64,000 bases of DNA from Pseudomonas saudimassiliensis (GTDB taxonomy: Bacteria > Pseudomonadota > Gammaproteobacteria > Pseudomonadales > Pseudomonadaceae): assembly GCF_000939975.1 (NCBI RefSeq), contig NZ_LK391969.1, positions 900,693 to 964,692 of the forward strand. The letters run 5' to 3'. The translations under genes were made by a program, and so were the position numbers. Under the pieces are notes generated by a model that was not told the origin of the DNA, made no database searches, and saw nothing but the letters and a program-made list of their open reading frames with translations. Each line of letters opens with the position of its first letter. Position 1 is the stretch's first letter. This document shows positions 1 through 9,074 of the stretch, one piece after another.

Positions 1-96
1 AACCTGAGCGCCCCATTGTTACAGCTTTTTGCACACGCCCCCGTGGCAAGGGGCATTTCGCGGTAAACTCCGCGCATTTTCAGCACGGAATCGAGC

Positions 97-1374
97 ATGT
101 CCCCTTCCGCACATTCCCCTAAACCCATGATAGCGGTCATCGGCGGCGGCCCCGCCGGACTCATGGCGGCTGAACGGCTGGCCCAGGCCGGCCTGGGCGT
201 CCAGGTGTTCGACGCCATGCCCTCGGTGGGCCGCAAGTTCCTGCTGGCCGGTGTCGGCGGCATGAACATCACCCACTCGGAACCGACCGCCCCCTTTGTC
301 AGCCGCTACCGCGAGGCCGCGCCCTGGGTCGGCCAGTGGCTGGACCGGCTGGGTGGCCCGGCGCTGCGCGAATGGATCCATGGGCTGGGCGTTGACACCT
401 TCGTCGGCTCCTCCGGGCGGGTGTTTCCCACCGACATGAAAGCCGCCCCGCTGTTGCGCGCCTGGCTCAAGCGCCTGCGCGAGGCCGACGTGGAGCTGCA
501 TACCCGGCACCGCTGGCAGGGGTGGGATGAGCGTCACCAGCTGATATTCGACACGCCAGAGGGCCTGCGGCAGGTCCGGGCCGATGCCGTGGTGCTGGCC
601 CTGGGCGGCGGCAGCTGGGCCCGCCTGGGTTCTGACGGCGCCTGGGTGCCCTGGCTGCGCCAACGCGGCGTCGACATTCGCGACCTGCGCCCGGCCAACT
701 GTGGTTTTACGGCGGATTGGAGCGAGCATCTGCGCCAACGCTTTTCCGGCCAGCCGCTGAAACAGGTGATTGCCCGGGTCACGGCGGTGGATGGTCAGCA
801 GCTGGAGCGCCGCGGCGAATGCGTGGTAACCGAGTCGGGGCTCGAAGGCAGTTTGATTTATGCCCTGTCGGCGGAGCTGCGCGGACTGATCGAACACCAG
901 GGCCACGCCGAGCTGCACCTGGACCTGGCTCCCGACCGTAGCCAGGCGCAGCTGTCCGAGTTGCTGGCCCAACCGCGCAAGGGCCAGAGCCTGGCCGCGG
1001 TGCTGCGCAAGCGCGCCGGATTGGACCCGCTGAAAACCGCCCTGCTGCATGAATGTTTGACCAAGGATGAAACTGCCGATCCCCAACGCCTGGCCCAGGG
1101 CATAAAGCAGCTGCCGGTACGCCTGACCGGCACGCGCCCCCTGGACGAGGCCATCAGCAGCGCCGGCGGCGTCACCGCCCAGGCGCTGGATGAAGGCTTG
1201 ATGCTCACCGCCCTGCCCGGCGTCTTCTGCGCCGGCGAAATGCTCGACTGGGAAGCCCCCACCGGCGGCTATCTGCTTACCGCCTGCTTTGCCAGCGGGC
1301 GAGTGGCTGCGGAAGGGGTGATCGAATGGCTGAGAAGGCCGAGCACTAGTTCGACCAGCGAGGCCGACGGATAA
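97..1374 (+). CDS. HI0933/YhiN-like FAD flavoprotein (TIGR03862-type)
   Basis: A 425-residue flavoprotein of the NAD(P)/FAD-dependent oxidoreductase superfamily. A Rossmann FAD-binding loop GGGPAG lies at residues 16-21, followed by the family motif GRKFLLAGVGGMNITH. The C-terminal stretch with CAGEMLDWEAPTGGYLL resembles the second FAD-contacting segment of HI0933-like proteins. The substrate of this family is not established, so no reaction is assigned. The chosen ATG gives a short N-terminal extension; a second ATG at 127 sits directly before the FAD loop and is an alternative start. The gene stands alone, convergent with pdxH, and a perfect hairpin repeat follows its stop. Family assignment is strong; function is unknown. 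Confidence 0.85.
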   Translation: MSPSAHSPKPMIAVIGGGPAGLMAAERLAQAGLGVQVFDAMPSVGRKFLLAGVGGMNITHSEPTAPFVSRYREAAPWVGQWLDRLGGPALREWIHGLGVDTFVGSSGRVFPTDMKAAPLLRAWLKRLREADVELHTRHRWQGWDERHQLIFDTPEGLRQVRADAVVLALGGGSWARLGSDGAWVPWLRQRGVDIRDLRPANCGFTADWSEHLRQRFSGQPLKQVIARVTAVDGQQLERRGECVVTESGLEGSLIYALSAELRGLIEHQGHAELHLDLAPDRSQAQLSELLAQPRKGQSLAAVLRKRAGLDPLKTALLHECLTKDETADPQRLAQGIKQLPVRLTGTRPLDEAISSAGGVTAQALDEGLMLTALPGVFCAGEMLDWEAPTGGYLLTACFASGRVAAEGVIEWLRRPSTSSTSEADG

Positions 1375-1379
1375 CCTTG

Positions 1380-1406
1380 GGCCGGGATGGAACCCGGCCC
1401 TCCCAG
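1380..1406. repeat. Dispersed intergenic hairpin repeat, copy 1
   Basis: A 27-base sequence holding a perfect 7-bp stem (GGCCGGG / CCCGGCC) around the loop ATGGAA and followed by CTCCCAG. The identical 27 bases recur at 53508-53534. A second hairpin (GTCGAG / CTCGAC) follows within 50 bases. It lies between two convergent genes, so it may also act as a bidirectional terminator, although no T-run follows. Confidence 0.7.
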
Positions 1407-1461
1407 ACAGCGTGACCCTGGGATTGTCGAGCACCAGCTCGACAGCGGAGCTACCAGATAC

Positions 1462-2115
1462 TTACGGCGCCAGCCGCTCCCGCAACCACTCCTGCCCATC
1501 CCCATCCCCATCCCGCCGATAGCGCAGCCGGTCATGCAACCGGCTCGGCCGACCCTGCCAGAATTCAATCATCTGCGGCACCACCCGGAACCCACCCCAA
1601 TGGGGCGGCCGCGGCGGTTCGCTATCTGCGAACCGGGCTTCCACCTCGGCCAGGCGTTTTTCCAGCGCATCGCGCCCACTGATCACCTGACTCTGGGGCG
1701 AGGTCCAGGCGCCCAGACGGCTGCCCAGTGGCCGGCTGTGGTAATAGGTATCGGACTCTCCTTCCGACACCACTTCCACCGCGCCCTCGATCCGCACCTG
1801 GCGCTCCAGGTCTGGCCACCAGAAGGTCATCGCCGCCCGCGGATGGGCCTGCAGCTGCTCGCCCTTGGCGCTCTGGTAGTTGGTATAGAAGACGAACCCG
1901 CGCTCATCGAAGCCCTTGAGCAACAGGGTGCGCAAATGCGGCTGCCCCTCGGCATCCACCGTGGCCAGCATCATGGCGTTGGGCTCGGTGGACTCCACCT
2001 CCACCGCCTGGCTGAACCATAACCCGAACAGGGCAAAGGGATCGTCCGGCGCCTGGCTTTCCAGCAGTCCGTCTCGGGTGTAGTTGCGGCGCATATCGGC
2101 AATGCTGAGCTTCAT
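1462..2115 (-). CDS. pdxH: Pyridoxamine/pyridoxine 5'-phosphate oxidase
   Basis: PdxH oxidises pyridoxine or pyridoxamine 5'-phosphate to pyridoxal 5'-phosphate with FMN, the last step of vitamin B6 synthesis and salvage, in the cytosol. The 217 residues match the usual length. Seen motifs include the FMN-binding segment [20 protein letters not shown] at about residues 61-80 and the C-terminal signature ending in ERLAP with the [10 protein letters not shown] substrate/FMN region. The start ATG is preceded by GGAG at good spacing. The C-terminus carries a short Asp-Gly repeat (DGDGDG) in the surface loop before the final Trp. The gene is monocistronic and convergent with the upstream flavoprotein. 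Confidence 0.95.
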   Translation of the reverse strand: MKLSIADMRRNYTRDGLLESQAPDDPFALFGLWFSQAVEVESTEPNAMMLATVDAEGQPHLRTLLLKGFDERGFVFYTNYQSAKGEQLQAHPRAAMTFWWPDLERQVRIEGAVEVVSEGESDTYYHSRPLGSRLGAWTSPQSQVISGRDALEKRLAEVEARFADSEPPRPPHWGGFRVVPQMIEFWQGRPSRLHDRLRYRRDGDGDGQEWLRERLAP

Positions 2116-2180
2116 TCACGTACTCCTGAAAGTAATGTCACCAGCCTAGCAGCCGGGTGATGGCACGACCATGACCCAGC

Positions 2181-3353
2181 TCAATCCAGCTCGCGCAGGC
2201 ACCGGTACACCGCCCGGCTCAATTCGCCGGCGCGCGGGTCGGTCAACACATAGGGCCCCATGGTGTTGGTGACATAACCCAAGCCGACTTGGGCATCCGG
2301 GTCGGCAAAGCCCAGCGCGCCACCCGCCCCGGGATGACCGAAGGCGTTGTCGCCCATGCCGAAACTACCGCCCTGCCACTGCTGCTCCAGCATCACGCCG
2401 AGGCCGAACCGGGTCGGGCACTGCAGAGTTTTATCCATGCCGGCGCTGTGCTCCTGGCGCATCAGGTTAACCAGCTCCGGATCGAGCAGATAGGCGCCGC
2501 CCAGGCGGCCGCCGTGGGCCATGACCTGCCAGAAGCGCGCCAGCGAGCGGGCGTTGCCAGTGCCGTTGGCCGCCAGGATCTGCGCCTGCTGCCAGGCCGG
2601 CTTGTTGGTGCTGTTCTGCAGGCTGCTGGGGTTGCCGAAGGCTTTCCAGGCCAGCCCCTGCGGGTCGCCCATGGCGGTAAACAGCGCCCGGGCGTACTCG
2701 TCGCCATGCTGGTTGCGCAGCCGCGACACATGGGCGATGCGGGCCAGGTCCTCCTCGGCCACACCCACATGAAAATCCATATCCAGCGGACCGCACACCT
2801 GCTCGCGCAGATAGTCCCCCGGCATCTGTCCGGACAGCCGCCGCAGGGGTTCGCCGATCAGCCAGGCATAGGTCAGCGGCGCGTAGCCATGCAGCTCACC
2901 GGGGGTCCACCAGGGCGCCTGGGCGGCGACGGCATCGGTCATTGCCTGCCAGTCGAACAGCGCCTCGGGCGCGACCGGCGCGCTGATTGCCGAGAGGCCC
3001 GCCCGGTGGCTGAGCAACTGGCGCAGGGTAATCTGCTCCTTGCCGGCCTGGGCAAACTCGGGCCAGACCTGCGCCACCGGATCATCCAGCCCGATGCGCC
3101 CCGCCTCGACCTGCTGCAGCAGCGCCACCGCGCCCAGCGGCTTGGTGCAGGAGAACACGTTGACCAGGGTATCCTGCTCCCAGACCCGGCTATTGTCCTT
3201 GTCCATCACCCCCTGCCAGAGATCCAGCACGGTATCGCCGCCGACGGTGACGCAGAGCGCCGAGCCCCGCGCCTGGGGGTCGGCCTGCTGCTGGGCGAAC
3301 AGCTCGCGGACGGATTCGAAACGGGGATCGTAGTAACCCTGGACCTGGCTCAT
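2181..3353 (-). CDS. Serine hydrolase, class C beta-lactamase/esterase EstB-like
   Basis: A 390-residue member of the beta-lactamase/transpeptidase-like serine hydrolases. The SxxK nucleophile motif is SCTK at residues 68-71, and a GYAPLTYAW segment provides the likely catalytic tyrosine, as in EstB-type carboxylesterases. No signal peptide is visible, so a cytosolic esterase is more likely than a periplasmic beta-lactamase. It lies downstream of dinG on the same strand with a 33-base gap and may be cotranscribed. A similar esterase sits near pdxH and dinG in P. aeruginosa (general knowledge of that locus). Substrate is unknown. Confidence 0.85.
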   Translation of the reverse strand: MSQVQGYYDPRFESVRELFAQQQADPQARGSALCVTVGGDTVLDLWQGVMDKDNSRVWEQDTLVNVFSCTKPLGAVALLQQVEAGRIGLDDPVAQVWPEFAQAGKEQITLRQLLSHRAGLSAISAPVAPEALFDWQAMTDAVAAQAPWWTPGELHGYAPLTYAWLIGEPLRRLSGQMPGDYLREQVCGPLDMDFHVGVAEEDLARIAHVSRLRNQHGDEYARALFTAMGDPQGLAWKAFGNPSSLQNSTNKPAWQQAQILAANGTGNARSLARFWQVMAHGGRLGGAYLLDPELVNLMRQEHSAGMDKTLQCPTRFGLGVMLEQQWQGGSFGMGDNAFGHPGAGGALGFADPDAQVGLGYVTNTMGPYVLTDPRAGELSRAVYRCLRELD

Positions 3354-3386
3354 GGATGCTCTCTTGGTATTTTTCTGTGAACGTGA

Positions 3387-5519
3387 TCAGTCAATTTCCC
3401 GGCGAAACGGGGGTAACGCGTTGAGGATCGCCTTGCCGTAGCGCTGGGTCACCAGCCGCCGGTCCAGCAGGGTCACCGTACCGGTATCCTGCTCGGTGCG
3501 CAGCAGCCGGCCACAGGCCTGCACCAGGCGCAGACAGGCATCGGGCACGGCAATCTCCATGAAGGGGTTGCCGCCATTGCGCTCGATCCATTCCGACAAC
3601 GCCGCCTCGACCGGATCATCGGGTACCGCGAAGGGGATCTTGGCGATCACCACATGCTCGCAGTACTTGCCCGGCAGGTCGACGCCCTCGGCAAAACTGG
3701 CCAGGCCGAAGATCACGCTCTGCTCGCCCTTGTCGACCCGCCCGCGGTGCTGGCGGATCAGCTCCTGCTTGGACAGGTCGCCCTGCACCAGCACCCGCTC
3801 GCGGAACGCCGCCGGCAGGCCGGCATAGACCTCCAGCATCTGCCGGCGGGAGGAAAACAGCACCAGGCTACCCGGCTCGTGCTCGAGCATATCCGGCAGG
3901 TGTTCGATGATGGAAGCGCTGTGGCCGGCGTTGTCGCGGGGGTCGGCACCGTGGTTGGGCACTCGCAGCACGCCGCTCTCGGCATAGCGGAACGGGCTCG
4001 GCGCCAGGGTGCAGACGGCGCTCTTGGGCAGGCCGGCGCGGTGGCTATAGCGATCGAAGCGGCCCAGCGCGGTGATGGTCGCCGAGGTGACCAGGGCGGC
4101 AAAAGCGGTGTGCCAGAGGTATTGGCGCAGGGTGTCAGCGGCCAGGATCGGGCTGACATGCACCTCCAGGTCGTTCTGCTCGGTGAGGGTCAGCCAGCGC
4201 GCGGTCGGCGGCTTGTCCTCGGGGTCCTCCAGGCTGAACTGGGTCCACAGGGTCCAGTTGCCCTCGGCCCGGGCAGCCAGCGCGCCGAACAGCGGATACC
4301 ACTCCTCGGCCTGGGTCTGGTGTACCCCGACCACCTCTCCATCCATGGCCTCCTTGAGGGTATCGACCATGCGCTGCAGCAGGTCGGTAATGCGGCCGAA
4401 CCCGGCCTTGAGCTCCATCGACATCTCGCGGATATGCTCGGGCACTACCCCATGTTCGAAGCGGTACTGCGGTCGCACCTGCCCGGTAAAGTCCTCGGCG
4501 CTGGAAAAGTCCGCCACCTCGCCCAGGGCCTGGCTCATGAACTGCTGGTGCGGCTTGAGTTCGCGGGCCTGCTGTGGCACCTGCTCGAGCAGGCGGCCGA
4601 AGTCGCCCGGCAGCGGATGCTGCGCCAGCAATTTGGACAGGTTCTTGTCCAGTTGGTCCAGCCAATCGGCGGTGGCGGCCATGCGCGTATGGTGGGCAAA
4701 GTGGGCGATGGCCTTATCCGGCAGGTGATGGCCCTCGTCGAACACGTACAGGCACTCCCGCGGGTCCGGCAGGATGGCGCCGCCGCCAAGCGCCAGATCC
4801 GCCAGTACCAGGTCATGGTTGGTGACGATGACGTCGATCTTCTGGATGCCTTCGCGGGCCTTGTAGAACACGCACTGGTTGAAATGCCCGCAGCGCCGGT
4901 TGGTGCACTGGATGTGGTCGGTAGTCAGGCGTGACCAGTCCTGGTCCTCCAGCGCCTCGGGCCAGGAATCGCGCTCGCCGTCCCACTTGTTGGTGGCCAG
5001 CGATTCAACCATACGGGTATAGAGCTTGAGCCCCGCCTCGTCCACATCGATGCGAAAACCTTCCTCAGCAAAGCCCTGCTGCTGGCTGGCCAGCGACTGG
5101 TTGTCCTGCAGCAACTGGTCGAGCTTGGACAGGCACACATAGCGCCCGCGCCCCTTGGCCAGGGCGAACTGGAAGTTCAGCCCGGCGTTACGCTGGATGT
5201 CGGGCAGGTCCTTAAGCACGATCTGTTCCTGCAGCGCCACCGTGGCGGTGGAGATTACCAGCGGCTTGCCCAGGTGCTTGGCAATGGGGATGCCCGCCAG
5301 GCAATAGGCCACGGTCTTGCCGGTACCGGTGCCCGCTTCGACCACCGCCACCGCCGGCCCGCCGTCACGGTGCCCCTCCTCGTCCAGCTCGACGCCGCCG
5401 AAGAGTTTCGCCACCTCGGCAATCATCACCCGCTGGCCGTAGCGCGGCTTGAGCGACTTGTTTTCGAGGAAGGTGCGGTAGGCCGTCTGGATCTGGCCCT
5501 TGAGATCATCGTTGAGCAT
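3387..5519 (-). CDS. dinG: ATP-dependent 5'-3' DNA helicase DinG
   Basis: DinG is an XPD-like superfamily 2 helicase that unwinds R-loops and D-loops and helps forks past transcription. The 710 residues show Walker A (GTGTGKT), a DEGH-type Walker B (VFDEGHHLP), and four cysteines fitting the 4Fe-4S cluster (one in YVCLSK, three in QCTNRRCGHFNQC). The C-terminal helicase domain holds a motif VI-like QACGRLLRTEQD. The start chosen is the ATG of MLNDDLKGQ; an upstream ATG would add 11 residues that do not fit the family. It is divergent from the YchJ-like gene. No LexA box was recognised upstream. Confidence 0.95.
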   Translation of the reverse strand: MLNDDLKGQIQTAYRTFLENKSLKPRYGQRVMIAEVAKLFGGVELDEEGHRDGGPAVAVVEAGTGTGKTVAYCLAGIPIAKHLGKPLVISTATVALQEQIVLKDLPDIQRNAGLNFQFALAKGRGRYVCLSKLDQLLQDNQSLASQQQGFAEEGFRIDVDEAGLKLYTRMVESLATNKWDGERDSWPEALEDQDWSRLTTDHIQCTNRRCGHFNQCVFYKAREGIQKIDVIVTNHDLVLADLALGGGAILPDPRECLYVFDEGHHLPDKAIAHFAHHTRMAATADWLDQLDKNLSKLLAQHPLPGDFGRLLEQVPQQARELKPHQQFMSQALGEVADFSSAEDFTGQVRPQYRFEHGVVPEHIREMSMELKAGFGRITDLLQRMVDTLKEAMDGEVVGVHQTQAEEWYPLFGALAARAEGNWTLWTQFSLEDPEDKPPTARWLTLTEQNDLEVHVSPILAADTLRQYLWHTAFAALVTSATITALGRFDRYSHRAGLPKSAVCTLAPSPFRYAESGVLRVPNHGADPRDNAGHSASIIEHLPDMLEHEPGSLVLFSSRRQMLEVYAGLPAAFRERVLVQGDLSKQELIRQHRGRVDKGEQSVIFGLASFAEGVDLPGKYCEHVVIAKIPFAVPDDPVEAALSEWIERNGGNPFMEIAVPDACLRLVQACGRLLRTEQDTGTVTLLDRRLVTQRYGKAILNALPPFRREID

Positions 5520-5626
5520 GGGGTCTCCGAAGCAGAGCGCGGATGATACCATTTAGCGCACGCCGGCGGGCGCGGGACGGCTGCCGTTGCGCCCAGCGGA
5601 CCACCTTCTGACCAGCGGACAATACC

Positions 5627-6112
5627 ATGATCACCCTGCCCACCATTGCGCCCAGCGCGCCCTGCCCCTGCGGCGATGGCCAGCCCTATGTGGACTGCTG
5701 CCAGCCACTGCACCAGGGCCAGCCGGCGGCTAACGCCGGACGGCTGATGCGCTCGCGCTACAGCGCCTATACCCTGCAATTGATTGATTATCTGGTAGCC
5801 ACCACCCTGCCCGCCCAGCAGGCAACGCTGGATCGCCAGGCGATGGCGCAGTGGAGCCGGGACAGCCACTGGCTGGGGCTGACGGTCGAGCAGGAAGACA
5901 GCGAGACCACGGGCGACCGCGCCCAAGTCACCTTCACCGCCCGCTGGGCCGACCCGGACGGCAGCGAGCACAGCCACCTGGAGTGTTCGGACTTCTGCAA
6001 GCTGGGCGAGCGCTGGTACTTCATCGATCCCAACCATCCCGTCACCGCCGGACGCAATGATCCCTGCCCCTGCGGTTCCGGTCGCAAGTTCAAGCAGTGC
6101 TGTCGCTACTGA
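5627..6112 (+). CDS. YchJ-like SEC-C metal-binding protein
   Basis: A 161-residue protein of the YchJ (UPF0225) family. It has a SEC-C zinc-binding motif at each end: [13 protein letters not shown] near residues 14-26 and [13 protein letters not shown] at the extreme C-terminus. The middle carries the conserved NTF2-like YchJ region with LMRSRYSAY. The SEC-C motif is the zinc finger also found at the C-terminus of SecA; the role of YchJ itself is unknown. It is transcribed away from dinG and converges on the next gene with a 6-base gap. The family call is firm. Confidence 0.88.
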   Translation: MITLPTIAPSAPCPCGDGQPYVDCCQPLHQGQPAANAGRLMRSRYSAYTLQLIDYLVATTLPAQQATLDRQAMAQWSRDSHWLGLTVEQEDSETTGDRAQVTFTARWADPDGSEHSHLECSDFCKLGERWYFIDPNHPVTAGRNDPCPCGSGRKFKQCCRY

Positions 6113-6118
6113 GGGGCT

Positions 6119-6655
6119 TCAGTTGTCGTCGATAATCCACAGATGGCTGATATCCGGCGTTACTGCCGGGACCGTGGTTTTCAGCTGCTCCAGATCGCTG
6201 CCGGGCGGGGCCAGGGTGAGGGCGGACAGGTCGATATCCGGCGGCGCCACGTCAGCGTAGCTGTCCTGCATATCCGCACCCAGCGGCGCGATGGGCAGGT
6301 CCGGCGCCTCGACGTCCTTGAACGCGGCCATGTACTCATCCCGGGGCTCTACCGTGGCCCTACGCTGCGGCACTGGGGCAGCAGGCGCGGCCGCCGCAAC
6401 GGGTAGCGGAATCTCGGCATCCGCCTCGCCCATGGGCACGATGTCACAGAGCGCGCCCGCCCGCTCGATGGCCTGGCGATACTTATGCGCCGCCGCCTCG
6501 TCCAACCCCTGCTTGATGACGATCCGCCGCCCGGAGAACAGCGTCTCCAACTGCCGATCGCTGGCCTGGAACAGTTGGCCGATCCGCGCGCGGGCCTGCT
6601 CAGGCGCAACATCCGCTCGCACCTGGCCGTGGAAAACCACCTCGAAAACTGCCAT
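6119..6655 (-). CDS. Conserved hypothetical protein, Pro/Ala-rich linker
   Basis: A 178-residue protein with no assigned function. The N-terminal 70 residues (MAVFEVVFHGQV.., LFSGRRIVIKQGLD, YRQAIERAGA) form a compact module I believe recurs at the N-terminus of several Pseudomonas proteins. An Ala/Pro-rich linker and an acidic C-terminus ending HLWIIDDN follow. The ATG at 6655 is chosen because GGGAG lies just upstream; an upstream in-frame ATG would add 22 unconserved-looking residues. No membrane segments or signal peptide are visible. It is divergent from the lipoprotein gene. Confidence 0.65.
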   Translation of the reverse strand: MAVFEVVFHGQVRADVAPEQARARIGQLFQASDRQLETLFSGRRIVIKQGLDEAAAHKYRQAIERAGALCDIVPMGEADAEIPLPVAAAAPAAPVPQRRATVEPRDEYMAAFKDVEAPDLPIAPLGADMQDSYADVAPPDIDLSALTLAPPGSDLEQLKTTVPAVTPDISHLWIIDDN

Positions 6656-6760
6656 CTTGTCACTCCCTTGTATAGATTGCGTTAGTATGGACAGGCTGCC
6701 CGGCGCCGACAACTTTTCCAATATAAGGGGCGCCAGGTTAAAACGGAGGGGGTTGCATTG

Positions 6761-7237
6761 ATGATTCGTTCACCCGGTCTGGGGCTGGCAGTATTGCTGA
6801 TGGGGATGCTTGGCCTGAACGGCTGCGCCGTGCTCGACCGCTCCTATACCGAGCCGGACGTGCAACTGGCCAATATCGAGATGCTCAAATCGAACCTGTG
6901 GGAGCAATCCTTCCGCCTGCGCCTGCGGGTGGACAATCCCAACAGTCGCAACCTGCCCGTGCGCGGCATGCACTACCAGGTGTATCTGAACGACATGCGC
7001 CTGGCCACTGGCGTAACCGACCGCGCCTTCGACGTACCCGCCTACGGCACCGAATACTTCGACGTGACCGTACGCTCGAATATCTGGCGACACCTGAGTG
7101 ACCTGGTCAAGCTCGTTGAGCACCAGCAACCGGTCAATTATCGGATCGACGGGCACATCCGTACCGGCCTGTTCATGTCGCCCAAACTGACGCTGCAGGA
7201 AGAAGGCACCATCGATCCTGCGGACATGCGCTTCTAG
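6761..7237 (+). CDS. LEA14-like lipoprotein (water-stress/hypersensitive domain)
   Basis: A 158-residue predicted lipoprotein. The signal peptide ends in a lipobox LNGC at about residues 19-22. The mature part has the LEA type 2 (LEA14-like) fold pattern: VDNPNSRNLPVRG, then YFDVTVRSN, typical of small beta-sandwich proteins of unknown ligand. The Asp after the lipobox Cys is Ala here, which argues for outer rather than inner membrane placement. The ATG at 6761 is used, with GGAGGG upstream; a TTG one codon earlier is also possible. It is followed after 9 bases by the DUF2489 gene, so the two are probably cotranscribed. Confidence 0.8.
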   Translation: MIRSPGLGLAVLLMGMLGLNGCAVLDRSYTEPDVQLANIEMLKSNLWEQSFRLRLRVDNPNSRNLPVRGMHYQVYLNDMRLATGVTDRAFDVPAYGTEYFDVTVRSNIWRHLSDLVKLVEHQQPVNYRIDGHIRTGLFMSPKLTLQEEGTIDPADMRF

Positions 7238-7246
7238 GAGTCGCCC

Positions 7247-7729
7247 ATGACTAACAGCGACTGGCTGATCATTCTCGGCCTGGTCATCATCTTCGCCCTG
7301 GCCCTGTATGCCGTCGTGCTCTGGCGCCGGGTCTGGCGCAACCAGCAGCGCCTCGCCCAGCAGGAGCGCGAGCGCAACGACCGCCTGGAAGGAGATATCC
7401 GCATACTCGCCCAGAGTCTGCTCGCCGGGCAGTTGCCGGTGATCGAGGGCGCCATCCGCATCAAGGTATTGCTGGACAACTACAGCGGGGAGCGACGCGC
7501 CGACCTGGACGTGCAGGTTCTTAGCACCATTTATGACGCCACCGCCCATATCCCGACCCACCAGGCCTGGCAGGATCTGCCCAAGCCCGAGCGGCGGCTG
7601 CATGAGCGGCAGATGCAGACCCTGGAGGCCCAGCACCGCAGCGCGGTGCAGCAGATCGCGCAGCAGCTCAGTGCTGGCCTGCGCCCGGCCGCCCCGGGCG
7701 CAGCCACGCAGCATCAGACCGCCGAATAA
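7247..7729 (+). CDS. DUF2489 membrane-anchored protein
   Basis: A 160-residue protein with one N-terminal transmembrane segment (about residues 7-26) followed by an Arg/Gln/Glu-rich, probably coiled-coil and cytosolic region. The motif LLAGQLPVIEGAIRIKVLLDNY fits DUF2489 proteins, whose role is unknown. RBS TAGGAG precedes the ATG, and the gap to the lipoprotein gene is 9 bases. The last 16 bases overlap the 3' end of the opposing SDR gene. Confidence 0.8.
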   Translation: MTNSDWLIILGLVIIFALALYAVVLWRRVWRNQQRLAQQERERNDRLEGDIRILAQSLLAGQLPVIEGAIRIKVLLDNYSGERRADLDVQVLSTIYDATAHIPTHQAWQDLPKPERRLHERQMQTLEAQHRSAVQQIAQQLSAGLRPAAPGAATQHQTAE

Positions 7730-8496
7730 CCCCCGTCCACTGCGACCGCCTGGCCGGTGACGTGGCGTGAGGCGTCGGTGGCGAAGAACAGCGCCAGCCC
7801 CTTGATATCCTCATCCCCACCCACGCGGCCCAGCGGGGTGTTGCGGATGATCGACTCGGACACGTGATCCAGCCCCTTGGCCAGCTTGGTCGGGAAATAC
7901 CCGGGGCAGATGGCGTTGACGCGGATATTGTAGGTGCCCCACTCCCCGGCCAGGGCCCGGGTCAGGTTGATTGCCGCCGCCTTGCTGGTGTTGTAGGCCA
8001 CGGTGTGGACCCCGGTATTCGGCCCGTTGCCCTTGAGTCCGGCAATCGAGGCGATATTGATGATGTTGCCGGAGCGGCGCGGGATCATGAAGCGGCGCGC
8101 CACTTCCTGGGCCATCAGGAAACAGACATCCACGTTCAGGCCCATCACCTTCTGCCAACCAGCATAGCTGTGCTCGACCGCGGGTTGCCCCCAGGTGGTG
8201 CCGGCATTGTTGATCAGGATATCGACGGTACCAAAACGCGCCTCGGCTGCGTCCACCAGGGTAACCACCGGGTTGCCCTCAGCCTTGCCCAGGTCGCAGG
8301 CGATACCGCCCGCCTCGATGCCGCGGGCATTCAGCTGGGCGACCACCGCCTCCACCTCGGCCGGGTTACGGGCATTGATGAAGATCTTCGCGCCCTGCTC
8401 GCCCAGCGCTTCAGCCATCTGCAGGCCCAGGCCCTTGGTGCCACCGGTGATCAGGGCGACCTTGCCGGTCAGGTCGAACAATTGCATTACGCTCAT
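7714..8496 (-). CDS. SDR family oxidoreductase (gluconate 5-dehydrogenase-like)
   Basis: A 260-residue classical short-chain dehydrogenase. It has the NAD(P)-binding TGGTKGLG at residues 17-24, NNAG near residue 95, and a catalytic Ser-Tyr-Lys set with YNTSK; the C-terminal GQAVAVDGGYSAV is typical. Ala-Arg-Asn after the second beta strand (INARN) suggests NADP(H), as in FabG-like and gluconate 5-dehydrogenase-like members. The substrate cannot be inferred. RBS AAGGA lies upstream of the ATG. Its 3' end overlaps the DUF2489 gene by 16 bases in the tail-to-tail orientation. Confidence 0.85.
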   Translation of the reverse strand: MSVMQLFDLTGKVALITGGTKGLGLQMAEALGEQGAKIFINARNPAEVEAVVAQLNARGIEAGGIACDLGKAEGNPVVTLVDAAEARFGTVDILINNAGTTWGQPAVEHSYAGWQKVMGLNVDVCFLMAQEVARRFMIPRRSGNIINIASIAGLKGNGPNTGVHTVAYNTSKAAAINLTRALAGEWGTYNIRVNAICPGYFPTKLAKGLDHVSESIIRNTPLGRVGGDEDIKGLALFFATDASRHVTGQAVAVDGGYSAV

Positions 8497-8635
8497 GATA
8501 ATTCCTTGTTGTCTTATCGCCAGTCAGGTCATCGATCATAGCGCCCGCCGCGGATGATACAGACCATCAGTGAGCACAGTGATATGTCGCCCTGCACCGG
8601 TGTTATCATGGCGTCTCACGAAAAGCGGAGCTCCC

Positions 8636-9070
8636 ATGGCTGAACACGACTTCCGGCGCACTGCGCTCAACCCCTCCCATACGCTGATCGAATGCCGCAC
8701 GCTGGCCGGCGGACTGTACCAGGTCACCGGCCAGGGCGGCGGCGTCCAGCCGGGCGACACGCTCATCTGCACGGTCAAGGGCAGCAAGGACCTGCCGCTG
8801 CCGCTGGTCGTGGGCAAGGTGCGCTACCTGATCAACCCGGCGGGCCAGTGGACCGCTACCGCCACGGGCCCGGACCTCAAGGGCCAGGTGGTGCTGGGCT
8901 GGTCGGTCCACTGCGATGAGTGCGCCCGCGAGCAGGCTTTCGAGTTCCTGGCGCAGGAGAAGGATGATCTGCAGGCGCGTACCGCCAAGGCTGTTAGCCG
9001 CATCGGCGAGCTGGGCTGGAAGCCGCGGGGTGACAACCACCTGTGTCCGCGCTGCGCCGCCAACAGCTGA
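8636..9070 (+). CDS. Conserved hypothetical protein with C-terminal Cys pairs
   Basis: A 144-residue cytosolic protein that I cannot place in a named family. The N-terminal half is beta-rich (GLYQVTG, GDTLICTVKGSKDLPLPLVVGKV). The C-terminal half has two cysteine pairs, HCDEC at about residue 92 and CPRC near the end, suggesting a zinc-ribbon-like site. The chosen ATG has GGAGCT upstream and follows a longer in-frame extension that lacks a good RBS. It is divergent from the SDR and convergent with dinB. Confidence 0.65.
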   Translation: MAEHDFRRTALNPSHTLIECRTLAGGLYQVTGQGGGVQPGDTLICTVKGSKDLPLPLVVGKVRYLINPAGQWTATATGPDLKGQVVLGWSVHCDECAREQAFEFLAQEKDDLQARTAKAVSRIGELGWKPRGDNHLCPRCAANS

Positions 9071-9074
9071 GCCA

